Assembly (NCBI RefSeq): GCF_014203755.1
Contig: NZ_JACHJS010000001.1
Coordinates: forward strand, 4,154,001 to 4,218,000
DNA: 64,000 bases
Reading direction: 5' to 3'
From: Saccharothrix violaceirubra
GTDB lineage: Bacteria > Actinomycetota > Actinomycetes > Mycobacteriales > Pseudonocardiaceae
In this document: positions 42,735 to 51,900 of the stretch, in pieces
How the letters are laid out: each line of letters opens with the position of its first letter
Numbering within the stretch: the first letter of the stretch is position 1
Program-made: the position numbers and the translations under genes
The notes under the pieces: model-generated
The model's input: only the letters and a program-made list of their open reading frames with translations
Database searches by the model: none
Told to the model about the DNA's origin: nothing

Positions 42735-44137
42735 CGTTCCTGGGCATGCCGACGCTGTCGGGCGAACCGTTCCCGACCGCGGCACGGGCCGCGCTGGGCG
42801 ACGCGCAGCTCCGCCGCAACCTGGCCAAGGCCACCGGCACGATCCGCGCCAAACGCGCCCGGGTCGTCGAGGAGCTGCCCGACTGGGCCGGACTGCGCGC
42901 CGCCGGTGCCGCGATCAAGGACGCGACGCTCGCCGACCTGGACACCCACCTGCTCGCGTTCGAGGCCGACCTCGTCGCCCGCGGCACGACCGTGCACTGG
43001 GCCCGTGACGGCGCCGAGGCCGCCCGGATCGTCACCGACCTGGTCGCCGCGACCGGCACCCGCGAGGTGATCAAGGTGAAGTCCATGGCCGGCGCCGAGA
43101 TCGGGCTCAACGACGCGTTCGACGCCGCCGGGATCGCCCCGATCGAGACCGACCTCGCCGAGTTGATCGTCCAATTGGGACACGACCGGCCGAGCCACAT
43201 CCTGGTGCCCGCCATCCACCGGTCCCGCGCGGAGATCCGCGACCTGTTCCGCCGCGAGATGCCCGGCGTCGCCCCGGACCTCACCGACGAACCCGCCGCG
43301 CTCGCCGAGGCCGCGCGCCGCTTCCTGCGGCACAAGTTCACCACGGTCGACGTCGCGATCTCCGGCGCCAACTTCGCGGTCGCCGACACCGGTTCGCTGG
43401 TCGTCGTCGAGTCCGAGGGCAACGGCCGCATGTGCCTGACCCTGCCGCGCACCCTGATCAGCGTCGTCGGTATCGAGAAGCTGGTGCCGACGTGGTCGGA
43501 CCTGGAGGTGTTCCTCCAGCTGCTGCCGCGGTCCTCGACCGGCGAGCGGATGAACCCCTACACGTCGGTGTGGACCGGGCCGACCGAGGGCCAGACCGCG
43601 CACGTCGTGCTGGTCGACAACGGCCGCACGGCCACGCTCGCCGACACCGTCGGCCGGGCCGCGCTGCGCTGCATCCGCTGCTCGGCGTGCCTGAACTCGT
43701 GCCCGGTCTACGCGCGCACGGGCGGCCACGCCTACGGTTCGGTCTACCCCGGCCCGATCGGCGCGGTGCTGTCGCCGCAGCTCACCGGCGTGGCGCACAA
43801 CCGGACCCTGCCCTACGCGTCGTCGCTGTGCGGCGTCTGCCAGGACGTGTGCCCGGTGGCGATCGACATCCCGTCGATCCTGGTCCACCTGCGCGGCAAG
43901 GTGGTCGAGGACCACGCACCCGTCGCCGAGGCCGCCGCGATGCGCGCGTTGGCGTGGGCGATGGCGGACGCCGGGCGGTGGCGCCGGCTGCTACGGGCCG
44001 GTCGACTGGGTCGCGCGCTGGGCCGGCGGCGCGACCGGATCGGCAGCCTGCCGCCGCCGTTGTCGGCGTGGACGGGAACGCGGGACGCGCCACGACCGCC
44101 CCGGCAGACCTTCCGCGACTGGTGGGAGTCCCGGTGA
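42731..44137 (+). CDS. lutB: LutB-type iron-sulfur lactate utilisation protein
   Basis: This 468-residue protein has an N-terminal LUD domain (about 60-300, with VIKVKSMAGAEIGLN and SGANFAVADTGSLVVVESEG). Two ferredoxin-like clusters follow, CIRCSACLNSCPVY and CGVCQDVCPVAIDI. A basic C-terminal tail follows. It passes electrons within the LutABC complex. Both ends overlap neighbouring genes (ATGA with lutA, GTGA with lutC), so the three are translated together. Confidence 0.95.
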   Translation: MTFLGMPTLSGEPFPTAARAALGDAQLRRNLAKATGTIRAKRARVVEELPDWAGLRAAGAAIKDATLADLDTHLLAFEADLVARGTTVHWARDGAEAARIVTDLVAATGTREVIKVKSMAGAEIGLNDAFDAAGIAPIETDLAELIVQLGHDRPSHILVPAIHRSRAEIRDLFRREMPGVAPDLTDEPAALAEAARRFLRHKFTTVDVAISGANFAVADTGSLVVVESEGNGRMCLTLPRTLISVVGIEKLVPTWSDLEVFLQLLPRSSTGERMNPYTSVWTGPTEGQTAHVVLVDNGRTATLADTVGRAALRCIRCSACLNSCPVYARTGGHAYGSVYPGPIGAVLSPQLTGVAHNRTLPYASSLCGVCQDVCPVAIDIPSILVHLRGKVVEDHAPVAEAAAMRALAWAMADAGRWRRLLRAGRLGRALGRRRDRIGSLPPPLSAWTGTRDAPRPPRQTFRDWWESR

Positions 44138-44733
44138 ACGCCCGCGACGAGATCCTGCGCCGCATCGCCGCCGCGCTCGGCGACCGCCGGCCCACACCTC
44201 CGGTCCCCCGCGCCTACCGCCGGGCGACCGGGGAGCCGGGTGACGTCGACCTGTTCGCCGACCGGGTGCGGGACTACGGCGCACGCGTCCGCGTCGTGTC
44301 CGCCGACGCGATCGCCGCCGCCGTGGCCACGGCCCTGCACGACCGGAACGCGCGGGACGTCGTCGCCGCACCGGGGATCCCCGCCGGCTGGGCACCTACG
44401 GCCGACCGGTCCACTGTGGACACCCAACGGCTCGGCGCCGTCGACGGCGTGATCACCGCCTGCCGCGTCGCGATCGCCGCGACCGGCACGATCGTGCTCG
44501 ACCACGACGCGCCCGACCAGGGTGTCCGCGCGCTCACCCTGCTGCCCGACTACCACCTGGTCGTGGTGCGCCGGGACCGGATCGTGGCCGACGTGCCCGA
44601 CGCCGTCGCCGCGCTCGCCGGCGTCCGCACGCAGACGTGGATCAGCGGCCCGTCCGCGACCAGCGACATCGAACTCGAACGCGTCGAGGGCGTGCACGGC
44701 CCGCGCACGCTGGAGGTGATCGTCGCCCGCTGA
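44134..44733 (+). CDS. lutC: LutC-type LUD domain protein
   Basis: This 199-residue protein contains only the LUD domain (AATGTIVLDHDAPDQGVRAL, then LLPDYHLVVVRRDRIV and ISGPSATSDIELERVEGVHG, all standard for LutC). It is the third subunit of the lactate oxidation system. GTG 44134 overlaps the lutB stop. The gene stops three bases before the end of the convergent M48 peptidase gene. Confidence 0.95.
   Translation: MNARDEILRRIAAALGDRRPTPPVPRAYRRATGEPGDVDLFADRVRDYGARVRVVSADAIAAAVATALHDRNARDVVAAPGIPAGWAPTADRSTVDTQRLGAVDGVITACRVAIAATGTIVLDHDAPDQGVRALTLLPDYHLVVVRRDRIVADVPDAVAALAGVRTQTWISGPSATSDIELERVEGVHGPRTLEVIVAR
44409..44421. repeat. Copy of palindrome GTCCACWGTGGAC (W = T)
   Basis: This exact 13-bp palindrome lies inside lutC. 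Confidence 0.8.
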
Positions 44734-44736
44734 CCC

Positions 44737-46464
44737 TCACGGCGTCTTCGGCGGGGAGAAGCCGGGCAGCGTCGGCCGGGGCTCGATCGCGGGTCCCGGC
44801 CGCACCGTCGTGAGCAGGACCTCGGCCGGGTCGTACGTGGGACGCACCGGTCGCGGTCCTACCGGCCGGATCGCGATCGTCACCAGGGCGACCACCACGG
44901 CGAACCCCACGACCGAGAGCACCAGCGCGAGGTGGCCGCCCTGCTCAAGACGGATCTCCGCGGCGGCCACCGGCGTCGACCCGGCCGGGATCACCACGTC
45001 GGCCGGGTCGACACCGGCCAGGGCCAGGACCAGCCGCAGGCGGGACACCCGGCCACCGACCGCCGTCCCGACCACCGCGTCGAGGTCGTCGTCGTCGCGG
45101 ACGACCAGCCGGGGCCGGCCCGTCCACGGCACCGACCAGCGGGCCGCGCCGACGTCGGCCAACGCCTGGCCGACGACCACCGGCAACGCGTCGGGCAGCG
45201 CCTTGCCGAGTTCGGCGCCACGACCGGCTTCGAGCAGGTCCAGCACGGCCTCGAGGTTCGGCGTCCGCTCCCCCGTCACCCGCCGGACCGCGCGGCGCAG
45301 CGGCACCGCCCCGTCGACGACGTGCTGCCGGATCACCTCGTCCAGCCACCGCGTCCACCTCAGGCGGGGGCCGGGCCGCACCGCCCGCCACAGCCGGACG
45401 AACAGCGCGTGCCGGTCGACGAGCAGTCCGGCGGCGGGCTCGCACGTCGGGTCGCCGCCGCCGGGCCGGTCCAGCACCGCCAGCCGACGCGCCAACGGCG
45501 GGTGCGGGTCGCGCACGCCCCGGCGGCCGACGGGCAGCGGTTCCCGGAACTCGGCGAACCGCTCGCGGTACTCGGGATCGTCGACCATGGCGTGGAAAGC
45601 GGTGAACGGGTCGTCGGGCACCAGGCCGCGCGCCCGCGCGGGTTCCAGGAACCGGTCGACGAAATCCGCCCACGCGACACCGGCCGCCTGGGTCGAGCGC
45701 AACGCGTCCGCCACCACCCGACCGCCCGCGATCCGGGCCGCCGCGGCGTCGGCGTCCACCTCCTGCCGACGGCGCACGGTGAACGAGACCCAGTCGTAGA
45801 GCAGCGCGTATCCGGTGAGCAACAGCAACGGGATGCCCGTGTACACGCGGGCGAGCGGGTTGGCCGACGCGGCACGGGCCAGCTCGCGCCGGGCGTGCGC
45901 CATGGCCGAGGACCCGCGCACCGCCTGCACGCCGAACCGGGTGCGCCCACGTGCGTAGTGACCGAGTTCGTGACACACCACGGCACGCAGTTCGGCCGTG
46001 GACAGGCACAACGTCAACGGCACGCCGAGGTACAGCCGCCGGGTGCCCGGCACGAGCCCGAACAGGCGGGCGTCCTCCTCGACGGCCGCGCCCGCCTCGT
46101 CGGTCAGCCGCAGTTCGGTCGGTGCGCGGGTGCCCAGCAGCCGGGCGCACTCGACCACCATCCGCCACAGGTCGGGCGCGTCGCGCTCGGCGACCGCGAC
46201 GGTGTCCGCGAGCCGGGCCGTCGGTCTGGACGCCCGCGCGAGGCCGCACAGCGACCCCGGCAACACCAGGCCACCGCCGACGAGCGCCAGGACGACGTCG
46301 CCCCGGAACAGCGAATCGGCCGAGCCCGAGACGACCGGCAGCACCAGCACCACGAGGTAGAGCGGCACGAAAGCGCCGACGGCCAGACAGAGCCCGACCC
46401 GCAGCACGAACGCGAGGAGGCCCGACGCGGCCGTGGCCACGCCGTCCACCGCCCGGCCGATCAC
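44737..46464 (-). CDS. M48-family membrane metallopeptidase
   Basis: This 575-residue protein has two N-terminal TM segments and the zinc site HELGHYARGRTRF, with a downstream VRRRQEVDADAAAARIAGG supplying the Glu ligand. A TM pair lies between them (IPLLLLTGYALLYDWV). The long C-terminal part ends in another TM helix (LVLSVVGFAVVVALVTIAI) and a Pro-rich tail. HtpX/Ste24-type enzymes degrade membrane proteins. The start at GTG 46464 is preferred over the in-frame ATG at 46638 because it overlaps the stop of a small gene with a strong ribosome binding site (GTGA). Confidence 0.85.
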   Translation of the reverse strand: MIGRAVDGVATAASGLLAFVLRVGLCLAVGAFVPLYLVVLVLPVVSGSADSLFRGDVVLALVGGGLVLPGSLCGLARASRPTARLADTVAVAERDAPDLWRMVVECARLLGTRAPTELRLTDEAGAAVEEDARLFGLVPGTRRLYLGVPLTLCLSTAELRAVVCHELGHYARGRTRFGVQAVRGSSAMAHARRELARAASANPLARVYTGIPLLLLTGYALLYDWVSFTVRRRQEVDADAAAARIAGGRVVADALRSTQAAGVAWADFVDRFLEPARARGLVPDDPFTAFHAMVDDPEYRERFAEFREPLPVGRRGVRDPHPPLARRLAVLDRPGGGDPTCEPAAGLLVDRHALFVRLWRAVRPGPRLRWTRWLDEVIRQHVVDGAVPLRRAVRRVTGERTPNLEAVLDLLEAGRGAELGKALPDALPVVVGQALADVGAARWSVPWTGRPRLVVRDDDDLDAVVGTAVGGRVSRLRLVLALAGVDPADVVIPAGSTPVAAAEIRLEQGGHLALVLSVVGFAVVVALVTIAIRPVGPRPVRPTYDPAEVLLTTVRPGPAIEPRPTLPGFSPPKTP

Positions 46465-46607
46465 GGCAGGTCCCCGGGGATCCCGCGTTCGCGGGTCCCG
46501 ATCCGCACTTCCGCCCACCGGGACGTGGACGACGGTGGGTGCCGGGACTCCGGGTCGGGGTCGCCCCACCTCGGGACCGCCGCCGCGAGCACGGGATCGA
46601 GCGTCAT
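46461..46607 (-). CDS. Small protein (48 aa) coupled to the M48 peptidase gene
   Basis: ATG 46607 is preceded by GGAAGG at six bases, and the frame ends at TGA 46461-46463, which overlaps the GTG of the peptidase. The product starts MTLDPVLAAAVPRWGDPDPE, is Pro/Arg/Ser-rich and has no TM segment or known domain. It overlaps the N-terminal extension that a longer M48 model would need, so the two models exclude each other. It may be a translational leader or a real partner peptide. Confidence 0.65.
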   Translation of the reverse strand: MTLDPVLAAAVPRWGDPDPESRHPPSSTSRWAEVRIGTRERGIPGDLP

Positions 46608-46932
46608 ACGGCACCTTCCGATCAGGTCGCATCGGCACCGTCCGCGCCGATTCTCACCCACTCACACCCCGGGGAGCCGGTTTTGTTCACCGCACACCCG
46701 GGAATGTCCCCGAACGGCGGCATCGCCGGCCGACTGACGGGAACGGATTCGCGGCCCGACCGGCTCGACATCGTGATCGGCGAGCAGCGCATGGACGACG
46801 GGGCCCGCGCTCCGGCCACGACGACCCGATCTCCCACCGCACGTCGGCAACGGTCGGCGCGGGATCGCTGGTCCTCACGGCCGTTTCGGCGATCGTCGGC
46901 CCGCGATGGCGTGGTCCCGCGGGCGATGCGGG
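46608..46932. other. Intergenic region without a supported gene
   Basis: This 325-bp region separates the ECF sigma gene's 3' end from the small gene upstream of the M48 peptidase. I see no ribosome binding site with a plausible frame and no strong hairpin. It should hold the promoter of the 46607 to 44737 unit. Confidence 0.4.
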
Positions 46933-47577
46933 TCAGCCGCGCACCGACCGCGAGACGATCGCGCGCAGCAGGCGTTCCCGGGCCCGGGAATCGGCGGCGA
47001 CGCGGTCCGCCCACCACCGCTCGGTCGCGGCGAGCACGTCGGCCAGCGGATCGGACACGGCCTCCGGCAGCGCGGAACCGGCCGACAGCGGGCGCCGCGA
47101 CCCCGGGTCGACCAGGGCGTTCTCCAACGTCCGCCGACCCTTGCCGATGCTCCCGACGACCACGCCGCGCGCGATGCCCAACTCGTCGGCGATCTCCTGC
47201 TGCCCCAGGCCGTCGAGGCAGTGCAGCACGATCACCACACGCTGCCGTCCGGGCAACCCGTCCAACGCAGTCAGCACGGCCCGCGCGCGTGCATGGCCCC
47301 GATCTCCTTGCGCCGCAACCCATGCGGCATTCTCGCCCGGTACGGCCGGGCCCCGATACCGCCACCGTCCGGCGGAACGCCACAACCGCTGGCGCACCAC
47401 GCGTGCCACCCACGCTTCAGGCGAGTCGTAGTGCGCGATCCGGTCCCACGCCCGCAACGCCTCCGTATAGGCGTCCTGGACCGTGTCCTCCACCTCGTGC
47501 CGATCACCCGACGACATCAGGGCACGGGACAGCACCCCGGGGAACGTGGTCTCGAAGAAGTCGGTGAACGTGACCAC
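46933..47577 (-). CDS. ECF-type RNA polymerase sigma factor
   Basis: This 214-residue sigma-70-family protein has region 2 (FFETTFPGVLSRALMSSGDR, then HEVEDTVQDAYTEALRAWDR), with the acidic -10 recognition helix. Region 4 (LDGLPGRQRVVIVLHCLDGL, then GQQEIADELGIARGVVVGSI) has the -35 HTH. A C-terminal extension of about 45 residues follows. GTG 47577 has GGGGGAG just upstream. No anti-sigma factor gene adjoins it, so control must be otherwise, or the anti-sigma lies elsewhere. Confidence 0.9.
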   Translation of the reverse strand: MVTFTDFFETTFPGVLSRALMSSGDRHEVEDTVQDAYTEALRAWDRIAHYDSPEAWVARVVRQRLWRSAGRWRYRGPAVPGENAAWVAAQGDRGHARARAVLTALDGLPGRQRVVIVLHCLDGLGQQEIADELGIARGVVVGSIGKGRRTLENALVDPGSRRPLSAGSALPEAVSDPLADVLAATERWWADRVAADSRARERLLRAIVSRSVRG

Positions 47578-47968
47578 GACTCCCCCTCGGAACGCGCCGA
47601 CGCGATACCGCACCGATTCTGGTCCACCGGCCGGGCCGGACGTGGCCGATGTCCGCCGAACCCGCGCGAAACAGACCCGATCGGCGGCATGGCGCAGGGA
47701 CGTTCACGTTCTCGTCGCGGACGACCGTGAACCGGCGCGAGGGGTCCGCCGGGCCGATCACGGTCGGCAGGAGCGGGAGGCCGACCTCTCCGCGACAGGC
47801 CGCTCCACTTCGTCATTCCCGGCTCGCCCGCAGGGCGGTGCGATCGCCGCGTGCCAAGTCGAACCCGCGCGCCGGACTCCCGGTCGGAAGCGACCGCTTC
47901 CGACCCGGGCGTCACGAACGCGCGGCGCGGCCGGACCCACCGGGACAGCCGCGCCGGACACTGCGGAA
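47578..47968. other. Intergenic region upstream of the ECF sigma factor
   Basis: This 391-bp region lies between the 3' end of the DUF1059-like gene and the sigma factor start, both on the minus strand. It contains short open frames on both strands without ribosome binding sites or recognisable products. The sigma factor promoter is expected near 47600-47700; no clear ECF-type motif stood out. Confidence 0.4.
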
Positions 47969-48115
47969 TCAGTAGGCCATGAACAGGATCTCGTCCCGCG
48001 AGTAGTCGTGGCCCGGGTGCTTCTCCTTGAGGTGGGCCTGGGTCTTGGCGACCAGGTCGTCCTCGTCCTGCCCGGTGATCTGCTCCCCGCAGGGGCACGT
48101 GATGTTCCGCTTCAC
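47969..48115 (-). CDS. DUF1059-like small Cys-containing protein (48 aa)
   Basis: The product begins VKRNITCPCGEQITGQDEDD, continues with LVAKTQAHLKEKHPGH and ends DEILFMAY. The CPCG pair followed by a helix with HLKEKHPGH is the pattern of DUF1059 mini-proteins, in which two Cys and two His could bind a metal. GTG 48115 fits the conserved N-terminus; the ribosome binding site is weak. The function of the family is unknown. Confidence 0.8.
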   Translation of the reverse strand: MKRNITCPCGEQITGQDEDDLVAKTQAHLKEKHPGHDYSRDEILFMAY

Positions 48116-48296
48116 CCTTGCGAGGCTACCTGCGCCACAGCCCCGACCGAGCGTGTCCGACAGCGGCCTCCGGCACCCCGAACCGGGGACGCCGACGCCC
48201 GGATTCAACCCGGATGCCTCACATACCGGTGACAACGCATAGGGTGCCGTGACCCGGACGTGTGATCGGCACGACCGCGACAATCCAGGGTGGGGC

Positions 48297-48902
48297 ATGT
48301 CGGACGACAGGTTGACGGCGCAGGAGCGGGCGACACTGCTGGTGTTGCTGGCCGAGGCGCGCGAACTCACCAACGCCGACCTGCGCGCCGTCGCGGGCCT
48401 CTCGCTCGACGGCGCGTCCCGCCGCCGCCTCAACGACCTGGACCTGGTGACCAGCACGAAGGTCGGCCGCGCGTACGTGCACGAACTGACCGACCGGGGC
48501 GCGGTCCGGTGCGCCGAGGAGTTCGGCGCCGAGCGCCCGGCGCGGTCGGGCTACGCGAGCGCCACGCTCTACGCCGTGCTCGCGGGCCTGCGCCGCTGGC
48601 TGGACGACACCGACCACGCGGTCGCCGACCTGTTCCGCCCCGACCTCGCCCGGCGCGTGCTCGACGCGCACCGGGCGGTGACCGGCGCGCACGGCCCGGT
48701 CCGGCTCGCCGACCTGCGCGACCGACTGGCGGACGTGCCGCGCGCGGACCTCGACCGGGTGCTCGACGCGCTGGCCCGGCGCGCGGGCGTGCACCTGTGG
48801 GCCGAGGCCGACCAGAAGACCTTGACCGACCGGGACCGCGACGCCGCGCTCGTCCTCGGCGGTTCCGCACGGCACGTGCTCGTCGTCGGGGAGGCCGGGT
48901 GA
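48297..48902 (+). CDS. Winged-helix-like partner of the double-ATPase gene
   Basis: This 201-residue cytoplasmic protein has an N-terminal ~75 residues (LTAQERATLLVLLAEARELT, then SRRRLNDLDLVTSTKVGRAY) that look like a winged-helix. The C-terminal half has helix-rich segments ([20 protein letters not shown]) that may form a second wing-like domain. There is no enzymatic motif. ATG 48297 is close to a GGGTGGGG ribosome binding site. The stop overlaps the GTG of the 1128-residue ATPase, so the two are coupled and probably act together, with this protein possibly giving DNA binding. Confidence 0.75.
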   Translation: MSDDRLTAQERATLLVLLAEARELTNADLRAVAGLSLDGASRRRLNDLDLVTSTKVGRAYVHELTDRGAVRCAEEFGAERPARSGYASATLYAVLAGLRRWLDDTDHAVADLFRPDLARRVLDAHRAVTGAHGPVRLADLRDRLADVPRADLDRVLDALARRAGVHLWAEADQKTLTDRDRDAALVLGGSARHVLVVGEAG

Positions 48903-51900
48903 ACGAGGAGGAACGCCACGCGCTCGCGTCGGTCCAGTTCAACTGGGCGGTCACGCCCGACGACATCTGGAGCCCGCTGGACCACCACGTCGACGGCCTG
49001 CACCAACGCGCGGCCGAGGACATCACGCACGCGGTCGCGGCGGCGGCGCGCAAGGCGGACGCCAACCCGACCGGCATCGTGCTGCGCGGCGAGCGCGGCG
49101 TGGGCAAGACCCACCTGCTGGGCTGGCTGCGGCAGCGCGTCCAGCAGGAGGGCGGCGCGTTCTTCCTGCTCAAGCTGCTCGACGAGCACTCGTTCTGGGC
49201 CGGTGCCGTGCACGGCGTCGTCGGCGGCCTGCTGACCAACGACCAGCTCGGCCGGATGCTCGACAAGCTCGCCGAGCGCACCGGCCACAACCACGAGTCC
49301 CGGTTGCGGCTGCGCGGCACGATCCCGGTCGCCCGCGCCGACGTCGACGGGCTGATCGACCGGCTCTACGACATCGACCCCCGGGTCGCCGTCGAGTGCC
49401 AGGACACGCTGCGCGCGCTCGTGCTCTACCGGGCGAAGGGGCAGCCCAGCGAGGTCGGACACGGGTTCCTGGTGCTGGCCGACGGCATCGACGAGGCCGA
49501 CCGCGAGGCGTGGGGCTTCCGCTCGCGCACCCGGCCCGCCCAGCTCGTGCTCAACGACCTGTCCCGGATCTTCGCGCTGACCGGGCCCGTGGTCATGGCG
49601 GTCGACCAGATCGACTCCGTGCTGACCCGCCCGGCGACCGGCGTCGACGAGGTCGAGCTGGCCGACCGGCTGGCCGACGGCCTGATGCGGCTGCGCGAGG
49701 AGACCCGGCGCACGATCCTGGTGGTGGCGTGCATCCCCGGCTCGTGGGACCTGATCGCGAACCGGGGCGTGAACTCGGCCGCCGACCGGTTCCGGGTGCT
49801 GGACCTGCGCACGGCCATGCCGAGCGCGTCCGTGGCGACGGCGATCGTGGAACGCCACCTGGCCGGTCTGTACGGCGAGATCGGCTTCACGCCGCCGTAC
49901 CCGACGTGGCCGGTGCTGCGGTCGGCGTTCGGCGCGGACGGGATCGCCCACTACACGCCGCGTCGCCTGCTGCAACGCGTGGACGACCACGTGCGCCGCT
50001 GCCTGGCCCGCGACGAGGTGGCGGAGCTGGCCGACTTCGACGCCGGTGAGGTGGACGCCGCGCCGACGCCGGTCGTACCGGTGGACCTCGGCGTGCTCGA
50101 CGAGCGGTTCGCCCGGCTGTGCGCGGCGGCCGACGTGACCGCGCCCCTGGACCACGAGTGGGAGGACAAACTCGTCCCGGCGCTGCTCAACGCGGCGTTG
50201 CGCTGCTACGTGGTGGAGCAGGGCGACCACGGGCACGACCTGTCGATCGACGCGCTGCCCGGCGGCAAACCTGCCCTGCACGCACGCCTGCGGCGGACGC
50301 TGGACGAGGCGACCGAGGACGAGGTGCACTGGAGCTTCCGCGCGATCGCCCACACCCACCCGAACGCCGTGCTGACCCGGTTGCGGTCGGCGTACCTGGA
50401 GGCGGGCCTGCGCGACGGCGGCAACCGCCACCTGGTGGTCCTGCGCGAGGCGCCGTTCTCCGGCGGGCCGCGCACGGCTCAGGCGGTCGGCGAGTTCCAG
50501 GCGGCGGGCGGTGTCGTGCTGCCGTTCGCCGACGAGGACCTGCGGGTGTTCGCCGCCCTGCGCACGCTCATCGACGAGTCGCCGGCGGGGTTGCGCGCCT
50601 GGCTGCGGGCCCGCCGCCCGGCGGGCTCGTCGGACCTGTTCACGCGGGTGTTCCCGGCGTCGACCCGACGGCCGTCCAAGGCTCGTGCCGACCTGTTCCA
50701 GCCCGAGGTCCCGCCCGCGCCCAAGCTGTCGGCGACCTCGACGGGCACGAACCTCAGACCCGTGGCCGTGGAGTCCGCGGACGCCCACCCAGAGCCGGCC
50801 CACCCAGAGCCGGCCCACCCGGCCGAGTCGACGGGTTTCCACCCGGTCCCGGCCGAGGCGACCGGCACCGGTTTCCGCCCGGTCGACCCCGGCGCACCGC
50901 TGCCCCGGCGGGAACCCGCCAAGCCGATGGGTTTCGCCCCGATCCCGGCGGAGTCGACCGGCACCCGCCTGACCCCCGTCACGCCGGAACCGACCGCCGT
51001 CGAGCCCGCCGGGTCCGACGGCCACCGCGTCGACCTGGCCGACGCCGGTGCCCCGGAACCGGTCCTCACCTTCGGCGCGAGCGTCGCCACCGGGACGCCG
51101 TTCACGGTGCCCCTGTCGGCCCTGCGCAAGCACGTCGCGGTGTTCGCCGGCAGCGGTTCGGGCAAGACCGTCCTGCTGCGGCGGCTGATCGAGGAGGCCG
51201 CGCTGGCGGGCGTGTCGTCCATCGTGATCGACACCAACAACGACCTGGCCCGCCTGGGCGACGAGTGGCCCGCGGAGCCTGCGGGCTGGGGCCCCGGCGA
51301 CGCCGACCGGGCCGCGCGCTACCACGCCGACACCGAGGTGGTCGTCTGGACGCCGTGCCGCGCGGCCGGACGTCCGCTGGTGCTCAACCCCTTCCCGGAC
51401 TTCGGCGGCGTGCTCGACGACCCGGACGAGTTCCGCATGTCGGTCGACGCCTCGGTGTCCGGCCTCATGCCGCGCACCGGCCTGGTCGGTCGCCGGATCG
51501 ACACCGGGCGTGCCGTGCTCACCCAGGCCCTGACCTGGTACGCGCGCCGGGGCGGCACCGACCTCGCGGGGTTCGTCGAGGCGCTGACCGACCTGCCCGA
51601 CGGCGTGGGCACGGTCCGCGACGCCACCCGGCTGGCCGCCGACATGGCCGACGGCCTGCACGCCGCGATGATCAACGACCCGGTGTTCGGCGGCGTGGGC
51701 GACCACGTCGACCCCGGCGTCCTGCTCACCCCGACCCCGGGCCGTCGGGCCAGGGTGTCGGTGATCAGTTGCGTCGGCCTGGCGACCGACGACCAGCGGC
51801 GGACGTTCGTCAACCACCTCCAGCTCGCGCTGTTCGCGTGGATCAGGCGCCACCCGGCGGGCGACCGGCCGCTGGGCGGGCTGCTGGTGCTCGACGAGGC

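Noticed and set aside
50783..50820. CRISPR-like repeat array
   Set aside because: The units are adjacent without spacers and encode protein linker repeats. No CRISPR array was seen anywhere in the window.
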